Source: Flavobacteriaceae bacterium
GTDB lineage: Bacteria > Bacteroidota > Bacteroidia > Flavobacteriales > Flavobacteriaceae
Reading direction: 5' to 3'
Length of the DNA: 54,408 nucleotides
Assembly (NCBI GenBank): GCA_022425945.1
Contig: JAKMEK010000058.1
Location: 1 to 54,408, forward strand
The notes below the pieces were generated by a model. It was not told the origin of the DNA. It saw nothing but the letters and a program-made list of their open reading frames with translations, and did not search any database. Both the position numbers and the translations under genes were made by a program. Of this stretch, positions 25,287 to 35,008 are shown in pieces; the stretch's first letter is position 1; the number at the start of each line of letters is the position of its first letter.

Positions 25287-28200
25287 TTATTGGTTTCTCC
25301 AAGCGTTAATCCTCAATTTTAATCGGTAGACGAGGTAAAAACAAGCCGGTACGATAACGAGTGTGAGGAAGGTGGCAAAGCTCAACCCAAATATAACGGT
25401 CCAAGCCAAAGGTCCCCAGAAGATTACATTGTCTCCCCCAACATAGATGTTTGGATTCCAATTATTGAATAGGGTCAAGAAGTTGATGTTGAGTCCAGTT
25501 GCCAATGGAATTAGTCCCAAAATGGTCGTAATGGCCGTTAACAGTACCGGGCGTAAACGCGCAGCTCCACCTTGTACAATGGCTTCACGCGCTTCTAAGC
25601 GCGGCAGCATTTGTTCAAATGGAATGCCCAATTCTTCTTTTTTTCGGGCGATGAGGAGTTGGGTGTAATCGATCAATACCACTCCGTTATTCACCACAAT
25701 TCCGGAGAGCGATATGATTCCCATCATGGTCATCATGATAACGAATGGCATACCAAAACCACTAATACCATACAATACTCCAGTGAAACTGAGGAAGATG
25801 GAGAGCAGAATAATTAGGGGATTGGAGATGGAATTGAATTGTAACACCAAGAGAAAAAGAATCAATCCGAGTGCAGTACCCAAAGCGCCCAAGAGGAAGT
25901 TCATGTTTTTTTCTTGTTCCGCAACTTCACCCGTAAAGGCATAGTCTACACCTCGTGGAAATCCGTTGAAGCCTTCGATGCTTTCTTTGACATGATCAAC
26001 CACTTCGTTGGCATTGTAGCCCGCCAAAACCGCAGAGTATACGGTAACAACACGACGTAAGTCTTTGTGCTTGATTGCACTAAAAGAAGTAGCGTTGTCG
26101 ACCTTTACCATTGCACTGATGGGTACTTCTTTGATTCTTCCGGTAGCTTGATCACGGAACACGATGTATTGATCGAGTAAGGTGCTGGTGTCGTTTCGGT
26201 CTTCTTTTTCAAAGCGAACATTAATGTCGTAGTCTTCTCCGTTCTTTTTATAAATACCGGCTTTCTCTCCAAACAACGAGCGACGCAATTGTTGTCCAAT
26301 TTGTCCGGCAGCAACTCCAAGACTTCCTGATTTTCGTCGATCGATATTGACCACCAAACCGGGTTTACTCTTGTTAACGTCTACCTTAATTTGCTCGACC
26401 CCAAGAATACTTTCTTTGTTCAAGAAGGTTTTTAGGTTTTCAGCCACTTGAATTAATTCGTTGTAGTCTTCTCCACTTACTTCTATGTTGACAGGATAAC
26501 CCGCAGGAGGACCGGCGGCTTCTTTCTCCACAGAAATGGAAATTCCGGCAAACTTTCCTTTGAGGGCTTGTTGAATTTCTTGTCGCATGGTTTCACTTGA
26601 AAAGCCACGGCGGTATTTGAATTCTGCCATGGTCAAGGTGATTTTCGCCTTGTGGGGCATCTCTTGGTCACCTCCCTTATCGGTTTCTGGATTTTGTGCC
26701 CCTAGTCCAACCATGGCCACATTGGAGTCAATCATAAAGTTGGTGTCCCCATCCATGTATTTACTGTTGCCAATGATTTTTGCCACTTCGGCCTCGATTA
26801 GTTTTGAGGTTGCATTGGTTTTATCGATGGCGGTTCCTTCTGGATATTCTGCGTACACAAAAATTTGCTGGGGTTGGTTTTCTGGGAAAAACTCTACTTT
26901 GGGCGCTGCCAATCCTAAAATAATAAAGGAAGAAAATAAAAGACCAATGGTTCCAAACAAGAACACATAGGGTCTTCTGCCGGTTAAGGCATAGCGCAAT
27001 ACGTTGGAGTAGCGTGCTTCTAGCCGCACCAATGCAACATCTTGAAAATAGGTGGCCCAGCCTTTGATAAAGTATTTGTAGGCCCAAAACAAGACGGTCG
27101 TTAGCAGCATAATGGTTCCTAAGCCACGCAAAGTACCTTCGTTAAATATTAAGAGTGTGCCCAATCCTCCAAGAATGATTGTCATGCGCCACAAGCTTTT
27201 TTTGCTGAGTTCACGGTCTTCAATTTCCATGAATTTGGAAACCAACATGGAGTTAAAGAAAATAGCAACAATCAAGGAAGACCCTAATACGATGGATAGA
27301 GTGATGGGGAAAAAGATCATGAATTCCCCTATGGTTCCCGGCCAAAATCCGAGTGGGAGAAAGGCAGCAATGGTGGTGGCTGTTGAAATAATGATGGGAT
27401 AGGCAATTTCACCAATTCCTTTTTTGGCCGCTTCAATCGAAGACATGCCTTCTTTTTCCATCAGGCGAAAGGCGTTTTCCACAACCACAATACCGTTATC
27501 TACGAGCATACCAAGTCCCATAATGAGACCAAACAACACCATGGTGTTGATGGTTTGTCCTAAGAAACCAAGGATCATGAAAGACATGAACATGGACATG
27601 GGAATGGCAAATCCGACAAACAAGGCGTTGCGGAAGCCCAAGAAAAACATCAATACCGTGATGACGAGTAAGACCCCAAAAATGATGTTATTGGCCAAGT
27701 CGCTCACCAAGTTTTTTGTTGCATTGGATTGATCGTTGGAGATGTCTACTTCAATGGTGGTGGGGAAGTCATTTTTTTCTACATCAGCGACAACGGCTCT
27801 AATTTTCTCTACGGTTTGGATGAGGTTTTTACCGCTTCGCTTTTTGATGTCCAGCACCAGTGCTGTTTTTCCGTCAGAGCGTGCAAAAGAATTCTTCTCC
27901 TTTTCTTTGAACGAGATGTCTGCAATGTCGCCCATGTAAACTGTTCCGTTTTGGTTCTTCAACACAAACTTCTCTAGGTCTTCTGGACGTTCAATTTCAC
28001 CAATTACTCTCAAGTTTCGGCGCAAGCCGTTTCCTTCAACATTTCCCGCAGAAACAGTGTTGTTTCCTCTTCGAATCGCATTGATGACGTCGTCAAACGA
28101 GAGGGTGGCAGCATTCATTTTTAATAAATCAAGGGATACTTCTATTTCGAAGTCTTGCACCCCTCTAAGGGCTACCTCCTTGATCTCCGCCATTTGTTCA

Positions 28201-28733
28201 ATTTTGTCCTGTAGCAATTCGCCATAGACTTTCATTTCTGCAATGGGAAGATCACCGCTAAGCCCAATGTTTAGAATTGGTATTTCCTCAGACAAGCTAA
28301 ATTCGAAGGCCGTGGGCTCTACTTTTGCATTGTTAAAGGTGGGCCAATCGGCACTTGAGGTCACCGCATCAATTTTATCCTGTACTTTTAGTTTTGCACT
28401 TTCTTTGGAGATGGATTCGTCGAATTCAATTGTGATCAGTGAAAAATTCTCCAAAGAAGTCGATTCGATCCCAACCAAATTGGGTACTCCTTTGAGTTCT
28501 TCTTCTAGTGGGTCGGTGATTAAGCGCTCAATGTCTTCAGCAGTATTTCCCGGATAGAGGGAACTGACAAAGATTTCATTGGTATTAATTTCAGGATAAT
28601 TTTCGCGAGGGAGGGTGAGGTAGGAAGAAATTCCTAGGATAAAGAACAGCCCAATAATCACATAAATCACTGTACTGTGATCTATGGCCCAGGAGGAGAG
28701 TGAAAATTCTTTTAATTGTGATGATTTTTTCAT
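25287..28733 (-). CDS. RND efflux permease (AcrB/HAE type)
   Basis: This 1148-residue inner-membrane protein has the RND layout: a helix at the N-terminus (about 18-38), a large periplasmic loop, a helix bundle around 345-500, a second periplasmic loop (about 600-880) and a second helix bundle to the end. The fourth-helix motif is [15 protein letters not shown], with Asn in place of the second Asp of the AcrB proton-relay pair, a form common in Bacteroidota permeases. It is a proton-driven drug or metabolite exporter. It lies 12 bp downstream of its adaptor gene. The substrate cannot be read from sequence. Confidence 0.95.
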   Translation of the reverse strand: MKKSSQLKEFSLSSWAIDHSTVIYVIIGLFFILGISSYLTLPRENYPEINTNEIFVSSLYPGNTAEDIERLITDPLEEELKGVPNLVGIESTSLENFSLITIEFDESISKESAKLKVQDKIDAVTSSADWPTFNNAKVEPTAFEFSLSEEIPILNIGLSGDLPIAEMKVYGELLQDKIEQMAEIKEVALRGVQDFEIEVSLDLLKMNAATLSFDDVINAIRRGNNTVSAGNVEGNGLRRNLRVIGEIERPEDLEKFVLKNQNGTVYMGDIADISFKEKEKNSFARSDGKTALVLDIKKRSGKNLIQTVEKIRAVVADVEKNDFPTTIEVDISNDQSNATKNLVSDLANNIIFGVLLVITVLMFFLGFRNALFVGFAIPMSMFMSFMILGFLGQTINTMVLFGLIMGLGMLVDNGIVVVENAFRLMEKEGMSSIEAAKKGIGEIAYPIIISTATTIAAFLPLGFWPGTIGEFMIFFPITLSIVLGSSLIVAIFFNSMLVSKFMEIEDRELSKKSLWRMTIILGGLGTLLIFNEGTLRGLGTIMLLTTVLFWAYKYFIKGWATYFQDVALVRLEARYSNVLRYALTGRRPYVFLFGTIGLLFSSFIILGLAAPKVEFFPENQPQQIFVYAEYPEGTAIDKTNATSKLIEAEVAKIIGNSKYMDGDTNFMIDSNVAMVGLGAQNPETDKGGDQEMPHKAKITLTMAEFKYRRGFSSETMRQEIQQALKGKFAGISISVEKEAAGPPAGYPVNIEVSGEDYNELIQVAENLKTFLNKESILGVEQIKVDVNKSKPGLVVNIDRRKSGSLGVAAGQIGQQLRRSLFGEKAGIYKKNGEDYDINVRFEKEDRNDTSTLLDQYIVFRDQATGRIKEVPISAMVKVDNATSFSAIKHKDLRRVVTVYSAVLAGYNANEVVDHVKESIEGFNGFPRGVDYAFTGEVAEQEKNMNFLLGALGTALGLILFLLVLQFNSISNPLIILLSIFLSFTGVLYGISGFGMPFVIMMTMMGIISLSGIVVNNGVVLIDYTQLLIARKKEELGIPFEQMLPRLEAREAIVQGGAARLRPVLLTAITTILGLIPLATGLNINFLTLFNNWNPNIYVGGDNVIFWGPLAWTVIFGLSFATFLTLVIVPACFYLVYRLKLRINAWRNQ

Positions 28734-28745
28734 TTTTGGGACTGC

Positions 28746-29915
28746 TTAAGATTGGGTTACGTTTACCAATTGTTGGTCTTCTATGAGACGAATTCCGTCT
28801 TCAACCAATCGATCTCCGGCCTTGATGCCACTCAAGATTTCAGTGTAATTGTTGGAAGATTTACCTAGCGTAACAAAGGTTTTGATTGTTTTAAAGGTAT
28901 CTGCTTTTCCAGCCACAGCCTCTAGGGTGTAGACATAATAAGCACCAGTCTGATCCTCTAAGATGTTTTTGGAAGCTACCATAAGGGCAGCCTGATTTTG
29001 GTAATCGTTGATTCTCAATTGCACTGTCATGTTGGGTTTCAATTCCTGCCCCTCGTTTTGCAGGTTGATCTCGATACGAAAAGAACGGTTGTTTGGGTTG
29101 ATGAAATTTCCAACAGAGGTGATTTTTGCGTTCAAGGTTTTTCCAATGACGGGGATGTCCATCACTACTGGGGTGTTCATTGTGATATTGGGAAGGTGAG
29201 CCTCAGGAATAGAGGCGGTTACTTTCATGTCATCTAAGTTGATGATGCGAAGAACTGGTGTCATCCCTGGTCCCATATTGCTTCCTGCATCTGCAATGAT
29301 GTGATCAATAATGCCGTCAAAAGGAGCAACCAGTTTTGTTTTCGCAACCTGATCTTTCATTTGAGCAACACTTTTTTCTAAGCTTTTAAATTGTGTTTTG
29401 GCCTGGAGGTATTGGATTTCTGAACCAATTTTTTGTTCCCACAAACGACTTTGACGTTTGTAGGTGGTTTTGGCTAACTTCAATTGCAATTCCATTTGCT
29501 CCAGTTGATCAACCAATCCGCTGTCGGATAAGGTAGCCATAAGTTGACCCTTTTTAACCTTCTGTCCTTCGCTTACATGAATGCTTTTTAAAAGTCCAGG
29601 GATTTCGGGATAAACAACAATGTTTTTTTCTGTTTCAAGCGTTCCTTGAAAGTCTGCAAAATGCGTGTAAACAGTGGGTTGAATTGTTACTGCAGAAACC
29701 AAGAGAAATTGCTGTTGAGTGTCGATTTCTCCAATCGCATCATTCAATAGCGTCAATTCGTTTTGCATCGCATTGATGGTTTTTACCACCTCTGTTTTTT
29801 TGGTTTGAATTGCAGCTAAGTTACCACCTTCAATTAGTTCAGCTGTTGTTTGTTTGTCGGATGATCCACACTGTGCAAGTAAGATGCTTGTGAAAATGAG
29901 GAGTGTTTTTTTCAT
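28746..29915 (-). CDS. RND periplasmic adaptor lipoprotein (membrane fusion protein)
   Basis: This 389-residue protein has a lipoprotein signal peptide (LLAQC, Cys16). A coiled-coil hairpin and a lipoyl-like barrel (about 80-225: LLKSIHVSEGQKVKKGQ on one side and KLVAPFDGIIDHI on the other) and a beta-barrel domain follow. It links the inner-membrane permease to the outer-membrane channel. An unusual extra coiled coil lies at about residues 28-60, ahead of the standard domains. It is second to last in the efflux operon. Confidence 0.94.
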   Translation of the reverse strand: MKKTLLIFTSILLAQCGSSDKQTTAELIEGGNLAAIQTKKTEVVKTINAMQNELTLLNDAIGEIDTQQQFLLVSAVTIQPTVYTHFADFQGTLETEKNIVVYPEIPGLLKSIHVSEGQKVKKGQLMATLSDSGLVDQLEQMELQLKLAKTTYKRQSRLWEQKIGSEIQYLQAKTQFKSLEKSVAQMKDQVAKTKLVAPFDGIIDHIIADAGSNMGPGMTPVLRIINLDDMKVTASIPEAHLPNITMNTPVVMDIPVIGKTLNAKITSVGNFINPNNRSFRIEINLQNEGQELKPNMTVQLRINDYQNQAALMVASKNILEDQTGAYYVYTLEAVAGKADTFKTIKTFVTLGKSSNNYTEILSGIKAGDRLVEDGIRLIEDQQLVNVTQS

Positions 29916-29922
29916 GATGGAG

Positions 29923-31254
29923 TTATTGTACGTTGTTGATGATGGTGTCTAAATTTGTTTTGTCAAGGATGACTTGGCGCATACACTGTATGGTGTTCTG
30001 TTGGGCTCGGTATAATTGCAACTGTGCTTGACGAAGGTCGAAACTTCCTGAAAGTCCCTCGAAAAATTTGGTTGTATTCTTTTGCTCAATGCGTTGTGCA
30101 AGACTTAGGTTTTCGAGTGCAGTTGCATGCTCTTCTTTGGCCAGTGCAAAACTATTTAAGGCGTTTTGCCATTCGACAAAGACCTGTGCTTTAACCTCGA
30201 TGAGTTTGGTTTCTGATTGCAATACCGATAATTTTGCTTTTTGGGCACTGGCCGATCTTCCCAAAGAACTGAATACTGGAATGCGCATTCTAAAGCCAAA
30301 GGCGGCAGCCCCAAACCATTTTTGAGTAGATTCCGTAAAGGCAAATTCCTCATTGTTCCCCATATAGCTTCCGTTAAGGAAGGCGCTGAATGAAGGCAGT
30401 GCTTTTGCACGCTCTAGACGGTATAAAAACCCATTGGTGGTTACCTCATTTTCAGCCAAACGGATGTCGATGTTGTTATCGTAATTGCTTGCTGGCTTTT
30501 CTTCGAGTAGGTATAAGGCGGTAAGTTCCTCCAACGAATTGGACAGTTGGGGTTGCTCTGTAATCTCAATTCCCAAGAGCAATTTAAAAACATTGTCCGC
30601 CAGATCTGCCGATTTACGTGCATAGCGAATTTGTGAGTTTAAGCTAGAGAGGGTTAAGCGCAATTGTTCGACTGTTTCTTCTTCAGCGAATCCGTTTTTA
30701 AACAGTTGATGGGCTTCTTCTATGTTCTTCCCCAAGGCGATAGCGTTTTTTTCCAGCACGGCTAAGGATTCTCGTGCAACCAGCGCATTGACATAAGAAG
30801 TAATGATCGCCTTTTTGACTTCAATCTGGGTTTTTTCCAATACATTTTCGGCAGTTTCAATAAAGTGGCGAATGCCTTGTACACCAACAACATAAGTTCC
30901 GTCGAAAATGAGCTGATTGAGTTCTACCATTCCCATCGCGGTTTGTTGTGTGCCAAAAACCACCTCGGCAAATTCGCCTTCTTCTCCACCAAAAAACTGA
31001 GCAGGAATAAGGGAAACAGGTTGCTCTATATTGTTTTGATAGGCAAGATTGGCTTGAATTTGAGGAAACCCAATGGAAAGGGTTTTCCACTTTTCTTTGT
31101 GGGCTTTTTGGACCTCAATAGTGGCGCGCTTTAGGGTGCGGTTATAGTTCATTCCCCATTCGACTGCTTCGCTGAGCGAAAAGGCAGTCGGTAGGTCTTG
31201 TGCTGAGCCGAGAAGCCCAGTCAAGAGAAAGACGTAAAGCAGGTTTTTGTTCAT
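29923..31254 (-). CDS. TolC-family outer-membrane channel protein
   Basis: This 443-residue protein has a cleavable signal peptide (about 1-18) and two repeats of long amphipathic helices interrupted by beta strands, the outer-membrane efflux protein pattern. It forms the trimeric exit duct of the tripartite pump. It starts at the base after the TetR stop codon and ends 7 bp before the adaptor gene. Confidence 0.93.
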   Translation of the reverse strand: MNKNLLYVFLLTGLLGSAQDLPTAFSLSEAVEWGMNYNRTLKRATIEVQKAHKEKWKTLSIGFPQIQANLAYQNNIEQPVSLIPAQFFGGEEGEFAEVVFGTQQTAMGMVELNQLIFDGTYVVGVQGIRHFIETAENVLEKTQIEVKKAIITSYVNALVARESLAVLEKNAIALGKNIEEAHQLFKNGFAEEETVEQLRLTLSSLNSQIRYARKSADLADNVFKLLLGIEITEQPQLSNSLEELTALYLLEEKPASNYDNNIDIRLAENEVTTNGFLYRLERAKALPSFSAFLNGSYMGNNEEFAFTESTQKWFGAAAFGFRMRIPVFSSLGRSASAQKAKLSVLQSETKLIEVKAQVFVEWQNALNSFALAKEEHATALENLSLAQRIEQKNTTKFFEGLSGSFDLRQAQLQLYRAQQNTIQCMRQVILDKTNLDTIINNVQ

Positions 31255-31863
31255 TTATTTTTGTTCAGAGGTTGCAATAAATTTATTTAATATGGCTAGG
31301 CCTTTGGTCGTTACAATGGCTCGAGCGTGATATTCTAGGTAATTTTCAAAAAGTGTTTTGATGTCAAACTGTGCGACTGGGAAAATGTCGATATCCCGAA
31401 TGCCCCGCATGCCGTTCATGTATAAACGCGAAACAAAATCCACATTGATGTTGGGGCGAAAAAGACCGGTTTCTATTCCTAAATTCAAACTAGATTGTAC
31501 GAGTACACCCAAGCGGTTGTATTCCTCATCCTTGAGTTCAGCATTGATTTCAGGATAGTATTTTTGGAGCTGATAGGCTGGGGAAGAAGACTCGTTTTGG
31601 AGGTATTTTAGCACAGCCGACTTAACACTGTAAAGTTCTTCGATGGGGTGGGCCGCTTTTATTTTGATTTCTTCGATTTCGTTACAAACACGATCAAAGA
31701 CAAAATGAGCACTGTCTCGCACCAGTTGTTCCTTGTTCTCGAAATGGGTATAAAGTGTTTTTTTGGAAATGGCCATTGCGTCTGCAATGTCATCCATGGT
31801 CACACTTTTAAATCCCCTTTGAAGAAATAAAGCACTGCTTTTCTGTACAATAGCCCCTTTCAC
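31255..31863 (-). CDS. TetR/AcrR-family transcriptional regulator
   Basis: This 202-residue protein has an N-terminal helix-turn-helix (about 18-48: GFKSVTMDDIADAMAISKKTLYTHF, key residues DDIA, S-x-x-TLY-x-HF) and a variable ligand-binding C-terminal domain. It is the first gene of the efflux operon and probably represses it until a pump substrate binds. The start codon is GTG at 31863, placed 19 bases after a -7 box; it is preceded by AAAGAAA. A 15-bp imperfect palindrome over the promoter is a candidate operator. Confidence 0.93.
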   Translation of the reverse strand: MKGAIVQKSSALFLQRGFKSVTMDDIADAMAISKKTLYTHFENKEQLVRDSAHFVFDRVCNEIEEIKIKAAHPIEELYSVKSAVLKYLQNESSSPAYQLQKYYPEINAELKDEEYNRLGVLVQSSLNLGIETGLFRPNINVDFVSRLYMNGMRGIRDIDIFPVAQFDIKTLFENYLEYHARAIVTTKGLAILNKFIATSEQK

Positions 31864-31882
31864 TTTCTTTTTTTTTGTTGTG

Positions 31883-31914
31883 CAAAAATACGCATGGAAA
31901 CTATAAAAACCAAA
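31883..31914 (-). promoter_or_regulatory. Promoter of the TetR-RND efflux operon
   Basis: On the minus strand TTTG (31911-31914), a 20-bp spacer and TATTTTTG (31883-31890) match the consensus. The operon start is 19 bases further. Confidence 0.75.
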
Positions 31915-31921
31915 TTAGTTT
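31907..31921. promoter_or_regulatory. Candidate TetR operator
   Basis: AAACCAAATTAGTTT is a 15-bp palindrome with one mismatched pair and lies across the -33 box of the efflux operon promoter. This is where a TetR repressor would block RNA polymerase. The link is inference. Confidence 0.4.
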
Positions 31922-31964
31922 CCTCCGTTTTTACAAAGGGAACCAGCTGCCGTTTTTTTTTGGT

Positions 31965-31972
31965 TATTTTTG
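31965..31972 (+). promoter_or_regulatory. -7 box of the polyprenyl synthase gene
   Basis: TATTTTTG matches TAnnTTTG exactly. It covers the first possible TTG start at 31970, which makes the GTG at 31988 the better start. Confidence 0.5.
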
Positions 31973-31987
31973 TCAAAACTTTTTCCT

Positions 31988-32956
31988 GTGATTGCATCCT
32001 ATCAAAAGGCTTTTTTGGCCTACCTAGAAGAAAACTCGCCCAAAAAAGCGCCACATACTTTGTATGCCCCAGTAGAATATATTCTCGGTTTAGGAGGAAA
32101 GCGAATACGTCCGGTATTGGCCTTGCTGGCTGCAGACGCAGTGGGAGGGACATACGAAAAAGCCCTGCCTGCCGCCATGGCAGTTGAAGTATTTCACAAC
32201 TTTAGTTTGGTGCATGATGATATTATGGATGAGGCTCCGTTGCGAAGAGGAAAAGCTACGGTGCATGAAAAATGGAATGCCAACACAGGGATTTTATCGG
32301 GAGATGTGATGTTGGTGATGGCATATGAGTGTTTAAACGCCTATCCGGCACCACTTTTTACGGAGCTTACCCAATTGTTCAGTCGAACCGCTCGCGAGGT
32401 TTGTGAGGGACAGCAGTACGATATGGATTTTCCCTTACAAGAAAATGTTTCTCAGGAAGAATACATAGAAATGATTCGCTTAAAAACTGCAGTTTTGCTC
32501 GGGTGTTCCCTGCAAATGGGTGCTATGATTGGCGGATTAACGAAGGCCGAAAGTGAACCTTTTTATGCTTTTGGTATTCAACTTGGCCTTGCTTTTCAAT
32601 TGCAAGACGATTACCTAGACGCTTTTGGTGATCCGGCTACCTTTGGTAAACAGGTGGGTGGAGACATCATTGAAAACAAAAAAACATTGCTCTATTTACT
32701 GGCATTGGAGGCTGCAGAAGAACAACAGCGTTCCTCTCTCACAGACTGGTTTACCTCTACGCCAGCTGATCCTGCAGAGAAAATCGAAAAGGTGAAAGCG
32801 ATTTTTCGTGCGACGACGGCAGACACTGCCATTAAACACTTGATGGAATCCTACACCCAACAAGCCTTAAAAGAAGTAGAAAAGTTTAAGATTTCTCCGG
32901 AAAAGAAAGCAGCGTTTAAACGTTTTGCTATGGACTTGATGGAACGCAAGCTATAA
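31988..32956 (+). CDS. Polyprenyl (farnesyl/geranylgeranyl) diphosphate synthase
   Basis: This 322-residue (E)-prenyltransferase has both Asp-rich motifs: LVHDDIMDEAPLRRG (first, about residue 77) and FQLQDDYLDAFGD (second, about 205). GGKRIRPVL near 33-41 binds the allylic diphosphate. It extends isopentenyl diphosphate units. The product length (C15 or C20) cannot be fixed, but the convergent lycopene cyclase suggests GGPP for carotenoids. The start is uncertain: TTG at 31970 lies inside the -7 box, so GTG at 31988 is preferred; it gives a first stretch IASYQKAF like that of relatives. The stop overlaps the crtY stop. Confidence 0.92.
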   Translation: MIASYQKAFLAYLEENSPKKAPHTLYAPVEYILGLGGKRIRPVLALLAADAVGGTYEKALPAAMAVEVFHNFSLVHDDIMDEAPLRRGKATVHEKWNANTGILSGDVMLVMAYECLNAYPAPLFTELTQLFSRTAREVCEGQQYDMDFPLQENVSQEEYIEMIRLKTAVLLGCSLQMGAMIGGLTKAESEPFYAFGIQLGLAFQLQDDYLDAFGDPATFGKQVGGDIIENKKTLLYLLALEAAEEQQRSSLTDWFTSTPADPAEKIEKVKAIFRATTADTAIKHLMESYTQQALKEVEKFKISPEKKAAFKRFAMDLMERKL

Positions 32957-34108
32957 ACGAAAGAGTCTTCTTATCAGTGCGTAAACAAAACGTCCAACTG
33001 GAAAAGAACGCATGATGCTTAGGTCTTGCCACCAAGTTGTTTTCTCCTCAAGAAAAGCGAAAATTCGTTTGGGTGGATTGTGGCGAAACATTTGTTTAAA
33101 GAGTATACTTCCCTGAGCATTGTATTTTGACAAAACATCCAAAAACAAAAGGTCGTAAAATTTGAATTTTGATTTTTGTTTGAACTCACTCAGCGGTCTA
33201 TCTTTTTTAAGAAAGGCAATAAGTTCGTCTACTTTTTGAAGCGATTTTTGAAAGGTATAACCAGTACTTCCCTTTGTCCATCCGCCAGCAGTACCAATAT
33301 GCATCAGGTGAGCCGTGTTGTGTTGGCTGAAATCATAGGCTGTCATAGGGATACTCCCTTTTTCAACATCGGTAATGCTATAATTGCCCACTTTTTTTTG
33401 CATCAAATACTGGTGAATGGCTTCTTCGTATTCCTCCTTTTCTAGGAGATCTTTTGAAAAAAGCGTGTATTCAACCAGGGCTTCATGTTCTGAAAATGGG
33501 AGCACATACATAAAACGTGTTTGGTCTTTTTGCGGAAGGTCGAAATCCATGAATACGGCGGTTTTCGGATCAAATAGTGGCTGTTCGGTTTTAACAGACC
33601 AGCCAACAAAATGTTGTTGTAAAACAGGAAATCGATCTTGTTTTGTGTGGTGATCGATTGGGAGGCTTGAAAAAACGCGATCAGCGGTGTAGGTGGATGT
33701 AAGGGTACTGACTGTACAGTTTTGAGACTTGGGTTTTATGCTTGTAATTTCTTCCTGAAAGAAATGTAGCTGCTTCTTTTGTTTGAGTTTTGGATAGAGG
33801 GCTTTGTAAAAATCAATTCCGCGTATCATTTTGTATGTGTAGGGTGCAAGCTCGAATGCAGTGGTAAACCCCTTGGCTTTAAAAAGTGCTTTTTCCCATG
33901 AGTTTGAAACGATAGCATCCCATTGTCCCATTCCTTCCTCCCAAAAACACCAAGTCCGGTCATTGGTGTTTTTCTCTTCTTTTTCGATTAGTGCGATTTG
34001 AAGATGATCAAATGTTGGATCTTTGCACAGTGCATTTGCCAAAAGAAGGCCAGAAGCGCCTCCACCGCAGATGATGATATCGAAGTGTTTATTTTTTTCC
34101 ACTATCAT
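32951..34108 (-). CDS. crtY: Lycopene beta-cyclase
   Basis: This 385-residue flavoprotein has an N-terminal dinucleotide-binding motif (IIICGGGASG) and the lycopene-cyclase signature NDRTWCFWE. It cyclises both ends of lycopene to beta-carotene. ATG at 34108 directly follows a TATTTTTG box on the minus strand (34109-34116), so translation may instead begin at the in-frame GTG at 34102 on a leaderless message. The other carotenoid genes (crtB, crtI, crtZ) are not in the window. It is convergent with the polyprenyl synthase gene and overlaps it by 6 bases. Confidence 0.92.
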   Translation of the reverse strand: MIVEKNKHFDIIICGGGASGLLLANALCKDPTFDHLQIALIEKEEKNTNDRTWCFWEEGMGQWDAIVSNSWEKALFKAKGFTTAFELAPYTYKMIRGIDFYKALYPKLKQKKQLHFFQEEITSIKPKSQNCTVSTLTSTYTADRVFSSLPIDHHTKQDRFPVLQQHFVGWSVKTEQPLFDPKTAVFMDFDLPQKDQTRFMYVLPFSEHEALVEYTLFSKDLLEKEEYEEAIHQYLMQKKVGNYSITDVEKGSIPMTAYDFSQHNTAHLMHIGTAGGWTKGSTGYTFQKSLQKVDELIAFLKKDRPLSEFKQKSKFKFYDLLFLDVLSKYNAQGSILFKQMFRHNPPKRIFAFLEEKTTWWQDLSIMRSFPVGRFVYALIRRLFRL

Positions 34109-34116
34109 CAAAAATA
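34109..34116 (-). promoter_or_regulatory. -7 box abutting the crtY start
   Basis: TATTTTTG on the minus strand is immediately followed by the crtY ATG with no gap. It matches TAnnTTTG exactly. A -33 box was not found. Confidence 0.45.
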
Positions 34117-34159
34117 GGGAATTGGATTGGATAGCTGCTTTAATCGATTTAAAAATCCT

Positions 34160-34167
34160 TAATTTTG
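34160..34167 (+). promoter_or_regulatory. -7 box of the ZIP transporter gene
   Basis: TAATTTTG matches TAnnTTTG and lies 25 bases before the ATG. The -33 region has only a partial TTTA. Confidence 0.4.
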
Positions 34168-34192
34168 CAATTAATTTCAGCGTTAAAAAGAT

Positions 34193-35008
34193 ATGGAGGA
34201 GATTATTGCGTTTTTCGAAAGGACTGATCCGGTACTTGGAGCATTGTATGCTACACTTTTTACATGGGGTTTAACGGCCTTGGGGGCCTCTTTGGTTTTC
34301 TTTGTCAAAGAGCTGAATCGTGCTGTGCTCGACGGCCTTCTTGGTTTTACAGGTGGGGTTATGGTTGCTGCAAGTTTTTGGAGCCTCCTGGCCCCTGGAA
34401 TTGAAATGAGCCCTGGAGAAGGCTTTGTCAAAGTGATGCCTGCAGCCATAGGGTTCGGCTTAGGGGCTTTGTTTATTTTTGGCTTAGATAAAGTGCTTCC
34501 ACACATTCACATTAACTTTAAAGAGAGCGAGGGAATTAAAACGCCTTGGCATCGCACCACGCTTTTGGTCTTGGCCATTACCTTGCACAATATCCCAGAA
34601 GGATTGGCTGTAGGCGTGCTTTTCGGTGGGGTTGCTGCTGGGTTGCCCGAAGCTTCTATTGCCGGAGCAGTTGTACTTGCTTTGGGTATTGGTATTCAAA
34701 ATTTACCCGAGGGAATTGCGGTTTCTATGCCGCTGCGTAGACAAGGGGTAAGTCGTTTTAAAAGTTTTTGGTATGGCCAGCTTTCTGCGGTAGTAGAGCC
34801 CATTGCTGCGGTTGTCGGTGCAGTTGCTGTTACCTTTTTCACTCCTATTTTGCCTTATGCTTTAGCTTTTGCCGCCGGTGCTATGATCTTTGTTGTGGTA
34901 GAAGAGGTGATTCCAGAAACGCAACAAGACAAGTATACCGACATCGCTACGCTTGGGTTTATTGGTGGCTTTATCGTGATGATGTCTTTGGATGTTGCCT
35001 TAGGCTAG
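34193..35008 (+). CDS. ZIP-family divalent metal transporter (GufA type)
   Basis: This 271-residue membrane protein has about eight helices. The two metal-binding helices carry HNIPEG (132-137) and QNLPEG (169-174), the ZIP/GufA pattern. It should bring Zn2+ or a related metal (Fe2+, Mn2+) into the cytoplasm. The His-rich loop before the fourth helix is short (HIHINF). It is a single gene with its own -7 box; its TAG stop and the thiL TAG stop on the other strand share the palindrome CTAG. Confidence 0.93.
   Translation: MEEIIAFFERTDPVLGALYATLFTWGLTALGASLVFFVKELNRAVLDGLLGFTGGVMVAASFWSLLAPGIEMSPGEGFVKVMPAAIGFGLGALFIFGLDKVLPHIHINFKESEGIKTPWHRTTLLVLAITLHNIPEGLAVGVLFGGVAAGLPEASIAGAVVLALGIGIQNLPEGIAVSMPLRRQGVSRFKSFWYGQLSAVVEPIAAVVGAVAVTFFTPILPYALAFAAGAMIFVVVEEVIPETQQDKYTDIATLGFIGGFIVMMSLDVALG

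Noticed and set aside
31970-31987. TTG start for the polyprenyl synthase
   Set aside because: The TTG is part of the -7 box TATTTTTG, so it would lie upstream of the predicted transcript start.
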